Assembly (NCBI GenBank): GCA_949592205.1
Contig: CATIUR010000005.1
Location: 89,272,777 to 89,336,776, forward strand
Direction: 5' to 3'
Source of the DNA: Helichrysum umbraculigerum
Lineage: Eukaryota; Streptophyta; Magnoliopsida; Asterales; Asteraceae
DNA length: 64,000 bases
Made by a program: the position numbers and the translations under genes
Part shown: positions 1 through 9,090 of the stretch, one piece after another
Layout of the letters: each line of letters starts with the position of its first letter
Numbering within the stretch: position 1 is the stretch's first letter
The notes under the pieces: model-generated
Database searches by the model: none
Told to the model about the DNA's origin: nothing
What the model saw: the letters and a program-made list of their open reading frames with translations, nothing else

Positions 1-169
1 TGTACGTAATTACAACTAATTACGAATACGTAATACTACGCGTACTAACTAGTTGGGCTATGCTAGACTTACCTCTAAAATGTGTTGTGAATTCACTCAA
101 GTAGGGAATTAGCCTAATAATGCAAGTGATTAATGTTATTAATCGTGTTCAAATTTGCGAGGTGTTACA
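1..169 (-). repeat. Start of 3' LTR (U3) of element A, partial
   Basis: Identical to 4570-4738 over all 169 bases visible. It ends (plus strand) in GGTGTTACA, the inverted form of the TGTAACACC at 2087. The rest of this LTR is left of the window. Confidence 0.93.
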
Positions 170-179
170 TTCTCCCCAT
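170..179 (-). other. Polypurine tract of element A
   Basis: On the minus strand the purine run ATGGGGAGAA directly abuts the LTR start, as expected for the plus-strand primer of reverse transcription. The flanking minus-strand sequence (CTCGGGACGAGATT) resembles the sequence before the polypurine tracts of R and S (TTCGGGACGAAATT), which supports a common origin. Confidence 0.85.
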
Positions 180-313
180 GTTAGAGAAATCTCGTCCCGA
201 GATTTGAATCAAGTCGGATCGCCCGCGGCGTATGTTCTCCGATAAGTCATGTCGTTACAATAATAGTAATAGTTTGTGTAGTGATCTATGTTTGCCAATA
301 TAGTTTTAACTGT

Positions 314-1648
314 TTAGTATACTCGCGGTATAGTTTGATAGTTCAGGTTCGTTTCGTGGTTAGCGTTTACCAAGTGGTGTGTTCGAATTGACATTCGAAT
401 GAAAGAAACGTTAAATCGTAGCAAAAGTTGGTAAGACATACCGTGTTTGCCATAGTCCGCAACAGTTTCCGGTGCACGGAGGATGTATGCGCGGCCACGA
501 GCCGGTGGGATGGATGCGATGTGGTTGTTGTTGTTTCCGGGGTTGTTCTGGTTGTTGTTCAGTTTCGGACATTGGTTTCGAAAATGTCCGGATTCACCGC
601 ACTCGTAACACGCGTTTGATCGAGGAGGAGGGTTGGTTTTACAGTTTTGGGCCAAATGACCCCAGTTTTTGCAATCTTGGCAGAAAGCACAGTTGCCATT
701 ATGATGCATCCCGCACTTGTCGCATTTTGGTTTGTTGCCAAGATAGGTTTTGGGTCCAGAGTTGGTGATTGCGACAAAGGCTCGGGTGTTTCCCGGGTTT
801 CTGTTTTGTTGACCCTGACGGTCGTTACCATCATTGTTCCATTTACGTTTGTGGGTTCCAGAGTCGCCCGCATCAGTACGGTTAGGTTCAGTTTTCCCTG
901 TGATAGCTTTCAGGGTTCCAATCTCGACCGCGTCGTCGGTTAAGCTGTGAGCCAGATCCACTGCGCTCCTAAAAGTGGCGGGTTTGGAGGACATAACCAT
1001 GCCTCGGATTTGTGGTGCCAAACCCCTGTTGTAACGCTCAATGCGTTTGCTCTCGGGGGTTACCATGTGAGGCACCAGGCGTGCAAGTTCCTGGAATCTA
1101 GTCGTGTAACCTGAAATGTCAGCGCCGATCATCTGAATGTTCCAAAACTCGGTTTCGAGTTTCTGCATCTCGTTGGGAGGGCAAAATTCCTCCATCATCA
1201 TCTGCTTCAGAGTTACCCAGGTCATGGAATGAGCAGCTGGGCGTCCCATAATCTGGACTTGAGCGTTCCACCAGGTTAGCGCTTTGTCGGCTAAAGTGCA
1301 GGTGGCGTATTTCACGATCTTGTCGTTGGCGCAATCGCTGATGTCGATGACTGATTCCATCTTTTCAATCCAGTGGACCAGGCCAATGGCCCCTTCGGTC
1401 CCGGTGAAGGTGCTGGGTTTACAAGACTGAAAGGTTTTGTAGGAACACCCCTGCTGGGTATTAGTTGGAGTTTCGCTGTTGACGGGGGTAGCTCCACTGT
1501 TGTTGGTTGGGTTTTCACGATTTCTGCTAGCCTCGTACTGAGCAATAGCCTCAGCCACGCGGCGTTCGATGATTTGTTCGGTTGTTTCTGGAGGTACAGG
1601 TGGAGAATTTCGTCGACTGTTTCGAGTCTTTCTTTGTTTAGGCGGCAT
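314..1648 (-). CDS. Gag polyprotein of element A, fused at its C-terminus to non-pol sequence
   Basis: A 444-residue ORF. Residues about 65-245 match the capsid-like Gag region of element R (shared CSYK..., CKP..F.GTEGAIGL..WIE.MES, YTT.FQ.LA and SKP patterns). A basic, Asn-rich linker follows, then two CCHC zinc knuckles (CQDCKNWGHLAQNC at about 323-336 and CYECGESGHFRNQC at about 347-360), which in this family bind genomic RNA. In R the frame continues into protease; here homology stops near residue 388 and about 55 unrelated residues run to the stop. The break marks the 5' edge of the deletion that removed protease through integrase. The frame is otherwise open, so Gag could still be made. 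Start is the ATG at 1648, matching the MPP start of R. Confidence 0.85.
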   Translation of the reverse strand: MPPKQRKTRNSRRNSPPVPPETTEQIIERRVAEAIAQYEASRNRENPTNNSGATPVNSETPTNTQQGCSYKTFQSCKPSTFTGTEGAIGLVHWIEKMESVIDISDCANDKIVKYATCTLADKALTWWNAQVQIMGRPAAHSMTWVTLKQMMMEEFCPPNEMQKLETEFWNIQMIGADISGYTTRFQELARLVPHMVTPESKRIERYNRGLAPQIRGMVMSSKPATFRSAVDLAHSLTDDAVEIGTLKAITGKTEPNRTDAGDSGTHKRKWNNDGNDRQGQQNRNPGNTRAFVAITNSGPKTYLGNKPKCDKCGMHHNGNCAFCQDCKNWGHLAQNCKTNPPPRSNACYECGESGHFRNQCPKLNNNQNNPGNNNNHIASIPPARGRAYILRAPETVADYGKHGMSYQLLLRFNVSFIRMSIRTHHLVNANHETNLNYQTIPRVY

Positions 1649-2069
1649 GCTGACGTTCTGCGATGAAAAGATGCAGAAGTCAATGCCAATGAAAAATATG
1701 TGAGGAATAAAGTTTCACATATTTCAAGTTTTCGAGTATCAAGCAAAATTTGTCGAATCCCCATCACGTATCTTACGACTATGAAACACCCATATGTACT
1801 TAGTATGATATAATCACGTTGGCCAGGCGTCATTATATGATGCCAAATACATACTTCTTTTCATCAACCGTTTAATCACAATCAGGTTCATATGAGATCA
1901 GAGTACAATGAACGAGTCGGATGTGGTGAACAGTTCACGCGTATCGAGGTATCGTAACGATAGTTTAGATGTATGCAAATGTATGTATGCATGTGCGTTC
2001 TAGCCAAGGCTATAGTCTAGGTCTCTAGGTTTCTAAGTCACCTAAAGTTTCCTAGTTCGCTATAACCAT

Positions 2070-2083
2070 TGGCTCTGATACCA
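2070..2083 (-). other. Primer binding site of element A (initiator tRNA-Met type)
   Basis: The minus strand reads TGGTATCAGAGCCA three bases inside the LTR end at 2087. This is the standard plant primer site complementary to the 3' end of initiator tRNA-Met. R and S carry the same site. Confidence 0.93.
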
Positions 2084-2587
2084 ATCTGTAACACCCCCAA
2101 AATTCGTTTAGCGGAAGCGTTTTAGTTTAAGTACTGGGGTGTCACAATAATAAAGCATGCATACGTATCAGAGCTTATGATTACAACAGAACAATATATA
2201 ATAAGATGCCAAAAGCTATTAATTACAAAGTTTACGATTCCTCGAATCGTATAAGTTAAAAGTAATAAGTTTACAAAAGTAGATTTCTGAAATATGACTA
2301 AAGCATTTCAGTTATACTAAAGAAATCCATGTGTTTCCAAAAAGTTGGCATCCTAACTTCAAGGGTCGCCTAGTTCTCCATGTGTGTTGGCGATTTTTAT
2401 ATGCGCAGCTAATTCCCTGAAAAACATAGTAAAAGTCAACAACTAGGTTGAGTGAATTCACAGGTTTTAAGTTTATACAAGTTGAATCACGTTTGTATCA
2501 CAGTTGTTATCCAAATATGTTCACAAATAGTATTGCCATAATAGTCGAGTATAAGTTTTGTAGAATGTTATCCAAATACCAGTTTTG

Positions 2588-3039
2588 TGGGTTGTTCGCC
2601 CAAAGTTCAAGTTAAAACACGTGCTGGTCGTTCTCCAGCGAGTTACAAATACACAGTACCGGTCGTTCTCCGGTCAAATACGCACGGGTCGTTCTCCCGT
2701 TCAACAAACGCATGGGTCGTTCTCCCATCCAAGACGCACGGGTCGTTCTCCCGTCCCTTGGCCAGTCGTTCTCTGGCACTAAAATACGTGGCTGGTCGTT
2801 CTCCAGCGTTTTACACAAAAGTACCGGTCGTTCTCCGGTATACCAAACAAGTTTAAAAGTTATGTTTGTGTCGGTCGTTCTCCGACAAGTTACCAAATGT
2901 ACCGGTCGTTCTCCGGTAAGATACCAAGTTAGTGTCGGTCGTTCTCCGACAAGTTACAAATATGTACCGGTCGTTCTCCGGTGAGATACCAAAATAGTTT
3001 ACAGTCGTTTGCAAAACAGTTTACCGGTCGTTCTCCGGT
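2588..3039 (-). repeat. Array of 13 short hairpins with constant loop and covarying stems
   Basis: Each unit has a 5-6 bp stem around the plus-strand loop TCGTTCT (AGAACGA on the element's sense strand). Units lie at 2623-2639, 2658-2674, 2684-2700, 2712-2728, 2738-2754, 2761-2777, 2791-2807, 2822-2840, 2869-2887, 2900-2918, 2933-2951, 2966-2982 and 3023-3039. Stem pairs are GCTGG/CCAGC, ACCGG/CCGGT, ACGGG/CCCGT, ATGGG/CCCAT, GCCAG/CTGGC and TGTCGG/CCGACA. The loop is invariant, and every stem change on one side is matched on the other. A looser copy (TGGG/CCCA) is at 2588-2602. Spacing is irregular, about 26-57 bp between starts. The array lies about 1.7-2.15 kb into the LTR, probably in transcribed DNA. 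Confidence 0.93.
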
Positions 3040-3638
3040 CTAGTTAAAACAGTTTGTCGATAATTTATCCCATTAGTTCAGTGTGTCTATATGTAAATGT
3101 TAATTCGCAAACACCAGTTTGTTCAACAGTTAAATAGTTCAAAGTACTCTAATAGTTCGAGTAAACAAGTATGATAAACAATCATATAAGTAAAAGCAGT
3201 TTATGGCAATAAGTAAAATAGTTGACTATGTTTTCCACCCCTGTTCAAAAGCAGTTAAATCAGTAAAAGTAGGGGCTGTGAACTCACCTGTTGAGTTTAG
3301 GTATTTGTGCGAGTGCTAGCAAACCTAAGCCCAAGTACGGTCTGAAATCTCCTAACGTCCTAAACGTACGAGATTTAATAAGTATGTGGATGTCTAAACT
3401 AATCATCCATGCTAGTGTTTGTACATCCAAGTCACGTCCAAATCGTTTGTTTAATGTTTGTATTTCGTTGTTTGTGAAAATGTATACGACTCGTTGGTGA
3501 AAGTTTGAAATCAACATGTCGATAAAACAAGTATGTTTAAATTGTTTGTAAGGCTCGTGAATCGAATTTGTATAAAGATATGCGTTTTCGGTTAGTTCGA
3601 CACTTAGTGAAAACAAGTTTTTAAACTTTCTGTTTTTA

Positions 3639-3863
3639 GCGACGTAAGGTGCGACGCTGGGTGGTTATGCGACGTAGGGTGCGACGTACGGGTCTACGTC
3701 GCATTCAGGTTTTGCGACGTCATGGGTTGCGTCGCATAGGCGACGCTCGCAATTTAATGCGACGTAGTGGTCTGCGTCGCTATGTGCGACGTAAGGAAGG
3801 GTAATGCGACGTAGAGGCCTACGTCGCAGTACTGTTTTCGGTCCCAATGCGACGTAGTCGCCT
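3639..3863. repeat. Inverted GCGACGTA / TACGTCGC motif array in LTR of A
   Basis: About a dozen copies of GCGACGTA or its reverse complement, often arranged head to head around short spacers (for example ATGCGACGTA near 3809 facing CTACGTCGCA near 3829). Several are decayed to GCGACGC or GCGTCGC. The same motif array is found in the LTRs of R at a comparable distance from the LTR start (about 0.9-1.1 kb). Confidence 0.88.
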
Positions 3864-4738
3864 GTTCGACGAACAGCGAGAAAATAACGAGTTTTGGGTC
3901 GATTTCGGACGTTTTCGGTTGTATAAAACACTAAAACATGTAAATCTAAGTATATTAAACACTAAGTAGCAATTATAACTTTGAAATCTAAAGATTTGCG
4001 GGATTTGTCGGAAACTTACGAGTGTCGGATTTGAAATCCGAAAAGGTAGAAGTGTAGATCGGGAACTCGTGATCGTTTTATTCCAAAGGAGCTATGTGAT
4101 TCGGCGTCGTTTTAGCGTAGTTTTGGTGTGATTTGTGTGATTTTTGGATGAGTTTTTAGAGAGAAGGAGGAGAAAAGAAAAGAGGAGAGAGAGAGAGATG
4201 AGATGAGAATGAAAGAAAAGTGAGGTGGGGAGGGGGTTTTGTCCCCTTTTTCGCCTCCGTGTTTGCGCTCCGTGTTTGTTTACCCGACCATTAAATGTTA
4301 CGGTATTTCAACTAATGTATTTTTAAATTACATATTTCATTATATTTAATTAGGCTCTTTTTATGGAACCAAATTTATAAATTTTATAAATTTCAAACTT
4401 TGTTTGATTTTTAATTATACGTTTTGACGTTTTGCGTTATAAAATAAATTGGTAAATATTTTTGACAAAATATTTATTAGTTACTACGTTATTTAATAAT
4501 TTCGTTTTATTAAATAATTTTGTTCACCAACAGTCGTACATTTTTGTCGCGTTTGTTTTCAAATTGTTCTGTACGTAATTACAACTAATTACGAATACGT
4601 AATACTACGCGTACTAACTAGTTGGGCTATGCTAGACTTACCTCTAAAATGTGTTGTGAATTCACTCAAGTAGGGAATTAGCCTAATAATGCAAGTGATT
4701 AATGTTATTAATCGTGTTCAAATTTGCGAGGTGTTACA

Positions 4739-4958
4739 CATGAGCAACCCCAACAACCTCCAACGGGTTCCAGTTGATTTCCCGAGGGTATTCACATTCC
4801 TTTTTATGAATTTTATACAAGGCTTCGGTGTATTCCAGGTAGTGATACGTATGGCGCCCAAAAATCAAATGAGGGTGGCGGTCTCCAGGCAGTAAACCCT
4901 CATAAATACTTTCAGGAAACTGAGGCTCATAAGTGTCAGGTTGGGTATTCCTGCCTCT
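4739..4958 (-). pseudogene. ATHILA ORF-1-like gene of B, second exon, cut by insertion of A
   Basis: About 73 codons open from a clear 3' splice site (TTGTGTTGTGCAG at 4971-4959) to the junction with A at 4738. The segment ending REINWNPLEVVGV parallels RHIDWNVMQALGF near the start of the ORF-1-like protein of element C, so the two are probably homologous N-termini. The ATHILA ORF-1 family is found downstream of integrase in Athila relatives; its role is unknown, and some authors discuss it as envelope-like. The upstream coding exon would be the six codons at 5800-5817, joining in phase 0. The gene is truncated after about 79 codons in total. Confidence 0.65.
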
Positions 4959-5799
4959 CTGCACAACACAACACAACAAGATACAAAATTTCCAAATTTG
5001 TGTTAGAGTTAGCAAAAATATGACAAAATGAGCGATCAATGTCAAACACAACCACACCCCCTAGTAACCAAGCACACACGCCAATAACCGCATCACAAAG
5101 CAAACAATCAACAAATGCAAGCATAGCTCAAACCGACAATTACCGATAAATCACATAGCCAAAACTTAAACCCTATAAGGATAAACATGCAACCTAATAT
5201 TAAACCATGCTTGAATCATGCCAATGACATACAATTTGACTCAAGCAAGCCTTACAATCAAAGTTACATACCAAACCTATTGACTACCTCATAAATACAT
5301 GACTTCAATATCAAACATGAACTTGAATTGAGCAAAAAGGATCACTCAAATGGATTCTAGACATGCATTACAATCACAAGTTACACCAAAGACAGTCAAA
5401 GCAAAAGTCAAAGTTTGACCAGAAAAGTCAACTCCTTCTTCCCCAATTTTCACATAAACCCTAATTTTCTCCCACAAATGGAAGTAAATCAATCAATCAA
5501 CTAAATTAGGCATAGCAAACATGAACTACACTACTAGTAACACCAAATACCAACCTTAAGTCACTAGATTCAGATTTACCCAATTAGCATAGAAACCCTA
5601 ATTTTTAAATCATCAAATCAAGTAATGTAAGCAAGCAATTATGGTAGAAACTAAGTATTTAGTATGAATATAGCATAATAAACAACAAAATCTCAAAGGA
5701 ATTCATCCCCACACTTGAATCACACCAAACCCGGATTCAAGATGTTCATCCCAAAAAAAAGAATCACTAATGGAAAGATTAAATGGAGACATGAAATAC
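4959..5799 (-). other. Predicted intron in ORF-1-like gene of B
   Basis: Donor CCTAAG|GTATTT at 5800/5799 and acceptor GTGCAG|AGAGG at 4959/4958 enclose 841 AT-rich, non-coding bases with a pyrimidine-rich 3' end. The size resembles the 881-bp intron predicted in the same position of element C. No open frame of note is seen inside. Confidence 0.55.
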
Positions 5800-5817
5800 C
5801 TTAGGTTGTCTAGACAT
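5800..5817 (-). CDS. First coding exon (six codons) of ORF-1-like gene of B
   Basis: A minus-strand ATG at 5817 starts the six residues MSRQPK, directly followed by a canonical GTATTT donor. The preceding minus-strand sequence (about 5930-5818) is CT- and CA-rich like a plant 5' leader. The exon is short and identified only by context: correct phase with the exon at 4958 and a leader-like upstream sequence. Confidence 0.5.
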
Positions 5818-5984
5818 GATTAGTGGTTGATTTCTTGAAAGATTTGAAGAATTAGATGGTGATTTAGTGAAGATTATGGGGGTTTTCGTTTTTTCACTTG
5901 AGAGGAAGAAAGGAAAATGTCGGCTGCTATGTATTTGTGTTTGTGGTGTGAAAACGAGATAAGGTTTTTGCTCTTTAATTAATT

Positions 5985-6350
5985 CGCCCAGACTTGACCA
6001 AAAGCCGATCGGCTTTCCAACCTTAGCCGAACGGCTAGCTTAGTCGATCTGCTTAAACCCAGTAGCCGAACGGCTTTGACCCTTTAAATGCACATTATAA
6101 CGAAGAGGAAGTTCTGTAAAGGTTTTGAACTAAGATAGCCGAACGGCTATATATAGCCGATCGATTTTCGCAGTATTAGCCGATCTGCTATTAAAAACCG
6201 ATCTGCTTTCCCTTAACAAAATCAATGCTTCAGACAAGGGTCAAGTTCTGTGACCATTTTTCAAAGAATAAACCGATCGGCTTAATAGAGTCGATCGTCT
6301 GTTGATCTGTAGCTGAACGGCTATGGTAAGCCGATCGGCTTTCCCTTTAC
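5985..6350. repeat. AGCCGATCGGCT-type palindrome cluster between integrase and ORF-1-like gene of B
   Basis: Roughly a dozen copies of the 12-bp palindrome AGCCGATCGGCT or one-step variants (AGCCGAACGGCT, TAGCCGATCTGCT), interspersed with the motif AAGTTCTGT(AAAGG) at about 6108 and 6255. The same palindrome and the same AAGTTCTGTAAAGG motif occur in the LTR of B at 25645-25860. In both places the cluster sits just upstream, on the minus strand, of leader-like sequence. It contains CG dinucleotides in every copy. Probably a cis-regulatory module. Confidence 0.85.
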
Positions 6351-6547
6351 AAAATCAGCAGACACAGCAGCAACACAAAAACACTTAAACACTTAACAAT
6401 TCAAACAATCTCAGCAGCAGCAAACACATAAAATTTATCAAAAACGCAGGCAAAAATATCTAAACTACCAAAAAAGGATATAAAAACGAGTTTCCTCATG
6501 ATCGGGCTTCATTTATTAACGAGTCCAAGCTAGACTCGACCCCGTAT

Positions 6548-7720
6548 TCATTTGTCCTTGGGGTAAGTTGCTAGCTCCTCCCACTCGCCATCAACCTCTT
6601 CTTCATGGTAAAGCTTTAACCGATGACCATTGACAATAAAAGTTCCTCCATCCAAACCGAAAAGTTCAACATATCCGGATGGATAACCATGTTTGACCGT
6701 ATAAGGACCGGTCCATCTTGGCTTGAACTTAGGTTGTTTTAACTTGAAACGAGATTGGAAAAGGAGCACTTTATCACCCGCCTTGAATTCTTTTCTCGTT
6801 TTGAGCTTTCGGTTGTGCAATACTTTGGTTCTTTCTTTGTAAAGGCGAGAATTCTCGTATGCTTGTAACCTAAGCTCGTCCAATTCATGAAGTTGTAACA
6901 TCCTCTTCTCACCCGCTTCAATCAAATCCAAATTGCAATTCTTGAGCGCCCAATAAGCTTTATGCTCAATTTCAAGGGGTAAATGGCAAGTTTTGCCATA
7001 AAGTAACCGTTACGGTGTCGTTCCAATAGGTGTCTTGTAGGCGGTCCGAAACGCCCACAATGCATCTTCAAGCTTTTTGGACCATATGGCCCGGTTGTCT
7101 TTCACCGTCTTCTCCAAAATTCTTTTCAATGCACGGTTAGTGTTCTCGACTTGACCACTTGTTTGTGGGTGATAGGAAGTCGAGAACCGGTGATTTACCC
7201 CATACTTCTTGAGAACTTTTTCTAATTGAGCATTCGCAAAGTGAGTCCCCCGGTCACTAACCAACGCATTAGGCATCCCAAATCGGCAAAATAGGCTTTT
7301 CAAGAAATCAATGACCACACGAGCGTCATTCTTTGGTAAAGCCTTAGCTTCCGCCCACTTGGACACGTAATCAACCGCCACAAGAATTTATTCATTTTTG
7401 AATGAAGGTGGGAACGGTCCCATAAAGTCTATGCCCCAAATATCAAATACTTCGCAAACTTGGATGCTAGTTTGTGGCATTTCATCCCTTTTAGAGATGT
7501 TTCCGGTTCTTTGACACGCATCACATGTTTGGCACAAAGTGTTTGCTTCCTTGAATATTGTTGGCCAATAGAACCCCGCATCAAACACCTTCTTGGCGGT
7601 GACCGAGGGACCATAATGTCCACCGGTGGGCCCATAGTGACATTCATCCAAAACCTTCCTTGTTTCACCACCCGAAACACACCTCCTCACCATGCCATCC
7701 GCACAACCCGGAACAAATAA
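6548..7720 (-). pseudogene. Integrase region of B (decayed)
   Basis: Covers the zinc-binding start (H...CQTCDACQRTGN), the catalytic core (IDFMGPFPPS with the first Asp, SDRGTHF with the second, SYHPQTSGQVENTNR with the Glu) and the C-terminal region ending in a positively charged GDKVLLF...GPYTV fold and a final stop at 6548. It would insert element cDNA into the genome. In-frame TAA codons occur at about 7388-7390 and 7010-7012, both where Athila relatives have an aromatic residue, and the frame changes near 7710 where it joins the RNase H part. No functional enzyme is expected. Confidence 0.85.
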
Positions 7721-8247
7721 GGTTCTTCCCAAAAATAGTATTTGAGGTTGGAGAAGAATTTGTTCTTTTCTTGATGGCTCATCCCTTTCCTCAACACACC
7801 ACCAACCAAATAATTTGCCAAGTCGGCATACCAAGGTGCTTCATCCATGTCCTCATCGCTTGTACCTACATGAAACAAAAATTCCTCCGGGAAAGAGTCA
7901 TCAATGTTAGTATCGCCTTGCTTGTCAAGATTTGGATTCTCCAATCTCGACAAGTGATCGGCGGCAAGATTTTCGGCACCCCTCTTATCTTTAATTTCAA
8001 TGTCGAATTCTTGCAAGAAAAGAATTCAACGAATAAGACGCGGTTTTGCATCTTGCTCGGCAAAAAGATATTTGAGGGCCGAATGATCGGTAAATACAAC
8101 GGTTTTAGAAAGCACAAGATATTGCCTAAACTTGTCAAAGGCAAACACAACCGCAAGCAACCTTTTTTCGGTCGTGGTGTAGTTTTGTTGGGCCCCATTT
8201 AATGTTTTGCTAGCAAAGTAGATAGGCTTGAAATGTTTGTCCTCTCT
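7687..8247 (-). pseudogene. RNase H region of B (decayed)
   Basis: Continues directly from the RT frame (MCDASEFALGAVLG just before the break). Typical features are the TDHSAL-type motif, the tail FDIEIKDKRGAENLAADHLSR and a linker to integrase. The frame starts after a TAA at 8248-8250, contains a TGA at 8026-8028 (in place of the Trp of the usual RW pair) and is out of frame with integrase near 7710. Both stops are explained by single C-to-T or G-to-A changes, the signature of methylcytosine deamination. Confidence 0.8.
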
Positions 8248-9090
8248 TTATCCTAGGACGGCTCCTAGGGCAAACTCGCTAGCGTCACACATCAACTCAA
8301 AGGGCTTGGACCAATCGGGTGAGACAATTATGGGTGCATTGGTCAAATGGTCTTTAAGGGTCAAAAATGTACTCAAACATGGTCCATCAAACACAAAAGG
8401 GGCATCCTTTTCAAGTAGCTTAGTCATTGGACGGGTGATCTTCGAAAAATCCTTAATGAATCTACGGTAAAAACCGGCATGACCAAGAAAACTTCTAATG
8501 CCCTTAACATTGGTCGGTGGAGGTAATTTGGCAATAACATCAATCTTAGCCCTATCAACTTCACTACCCAACCCCGACACTTTATGTCCCAACACAATAC
8601 CCTCACGTACCATAAAATGGCACTTTTCCCAATTCAACACTAGGTGGGCTCTCTCACACCTCTCAAGCATTTTATCCAAGTTTTTTAAACATGACTCAAA
8701 TGAATCGCCAAATACCGAAAAATCGTCCATGAAGACTTCCATGGAAGTTTCAACCATATCGTGAAAAATGGCAATCATACAACGTTGGAATGTGGCGGGA
8801 GCATTGCAAAGACCGAAAGGCATCCTCCTATAGGCATAAGTACCGAAGGGGCAAGTGAATGTGGTCTTTTCTTGGTCTTCGGGGTCTATGGGGATTTGAA
8901 AGTATCCCGAGAACCCATCTAAAAAGCAATAGAATTCATTGCCCGCAAGCCTTTCAAGCATTTGGTCAATGAAGGGCAAAGGGAAGTGATCTTTCCTAGT
9001 GGCGTCATTTAGCTTTCTATAGTCAATGCACACACGCCACCCGGTCACGGTCCTTATGGGAATCATTTTCATTTTTATCATTGGCCACAA
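8248..9090 (-). pseudogene. Reverse transcriptase core of B
   Basis: A 280-residue open stretch covering the RT palm and thumb: GWRVCIDYRKLN, YCFLDGFSGYFQI, RRMPFGLCNAPATFQR and the catalytic FMDD (near 8740). It continues to the start of RNase H (MCDASEFALGAVLG) and ends at TAA 8248-8250. The sequence is strongly Athila-like. It overlaps the upstream frame at 9023-9090 in a different phase; the frame change is near 9065 in an A-rich run, so the enzyme is split. Confidence 0.88.

Larger units (their letters stand above)
1..4738 (-). mobile_element. Tekay-like LTR retrotransposon A, internally deleted, truncated by window edge
   Basis: Seen: a minus-strand element with, in its own 5'-3' order, an LTR (4738 to 2087), an initiator tRNA-Met primer site, a gag ORF, a polypurine tract and the first 169 bp of the second LTR. 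The internal region is only about 1.9 kb because protease, RT, RNase H and integrase are missing. Positions 1-169 match 4570-4738 base for base, which indicates a young insertion. The element sits inside the ORF-1-like exon of element B. The five bases after its right end are CATGA (4739-4743), but the matching target duplication lies outside the window. Lineage is inferred from Gag similarity to element R and from the primer site. It is presumably non-autonomous and would need pol supplied in trans. Confidence 0.88.
2087..4738 (-). repeat. 5' LTR of element A (2652 bp)
   Basis: Bounded by TGTAACACC at 2087 and GGTGTTACA at 4738 (plus strand), an inverted terminal repeat with TG..CA ends. The minus-strand order is U3 from 4738; a GC-richer stretch near 4250 resembling the probable leader region of R; an inverted GCGACGTA array (about 3860-3640); then an array of short hairpins (about 3039-2588). 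Small ORFs inside it are spurious. Confidence 0.9.

Noticed and set aside
428..943. Plus-strand ORFs opposite gag of A
   Set aside because: They are mirror frames of the zinc-knuckle region with Cys/Val-rich bias and no family resemblance.
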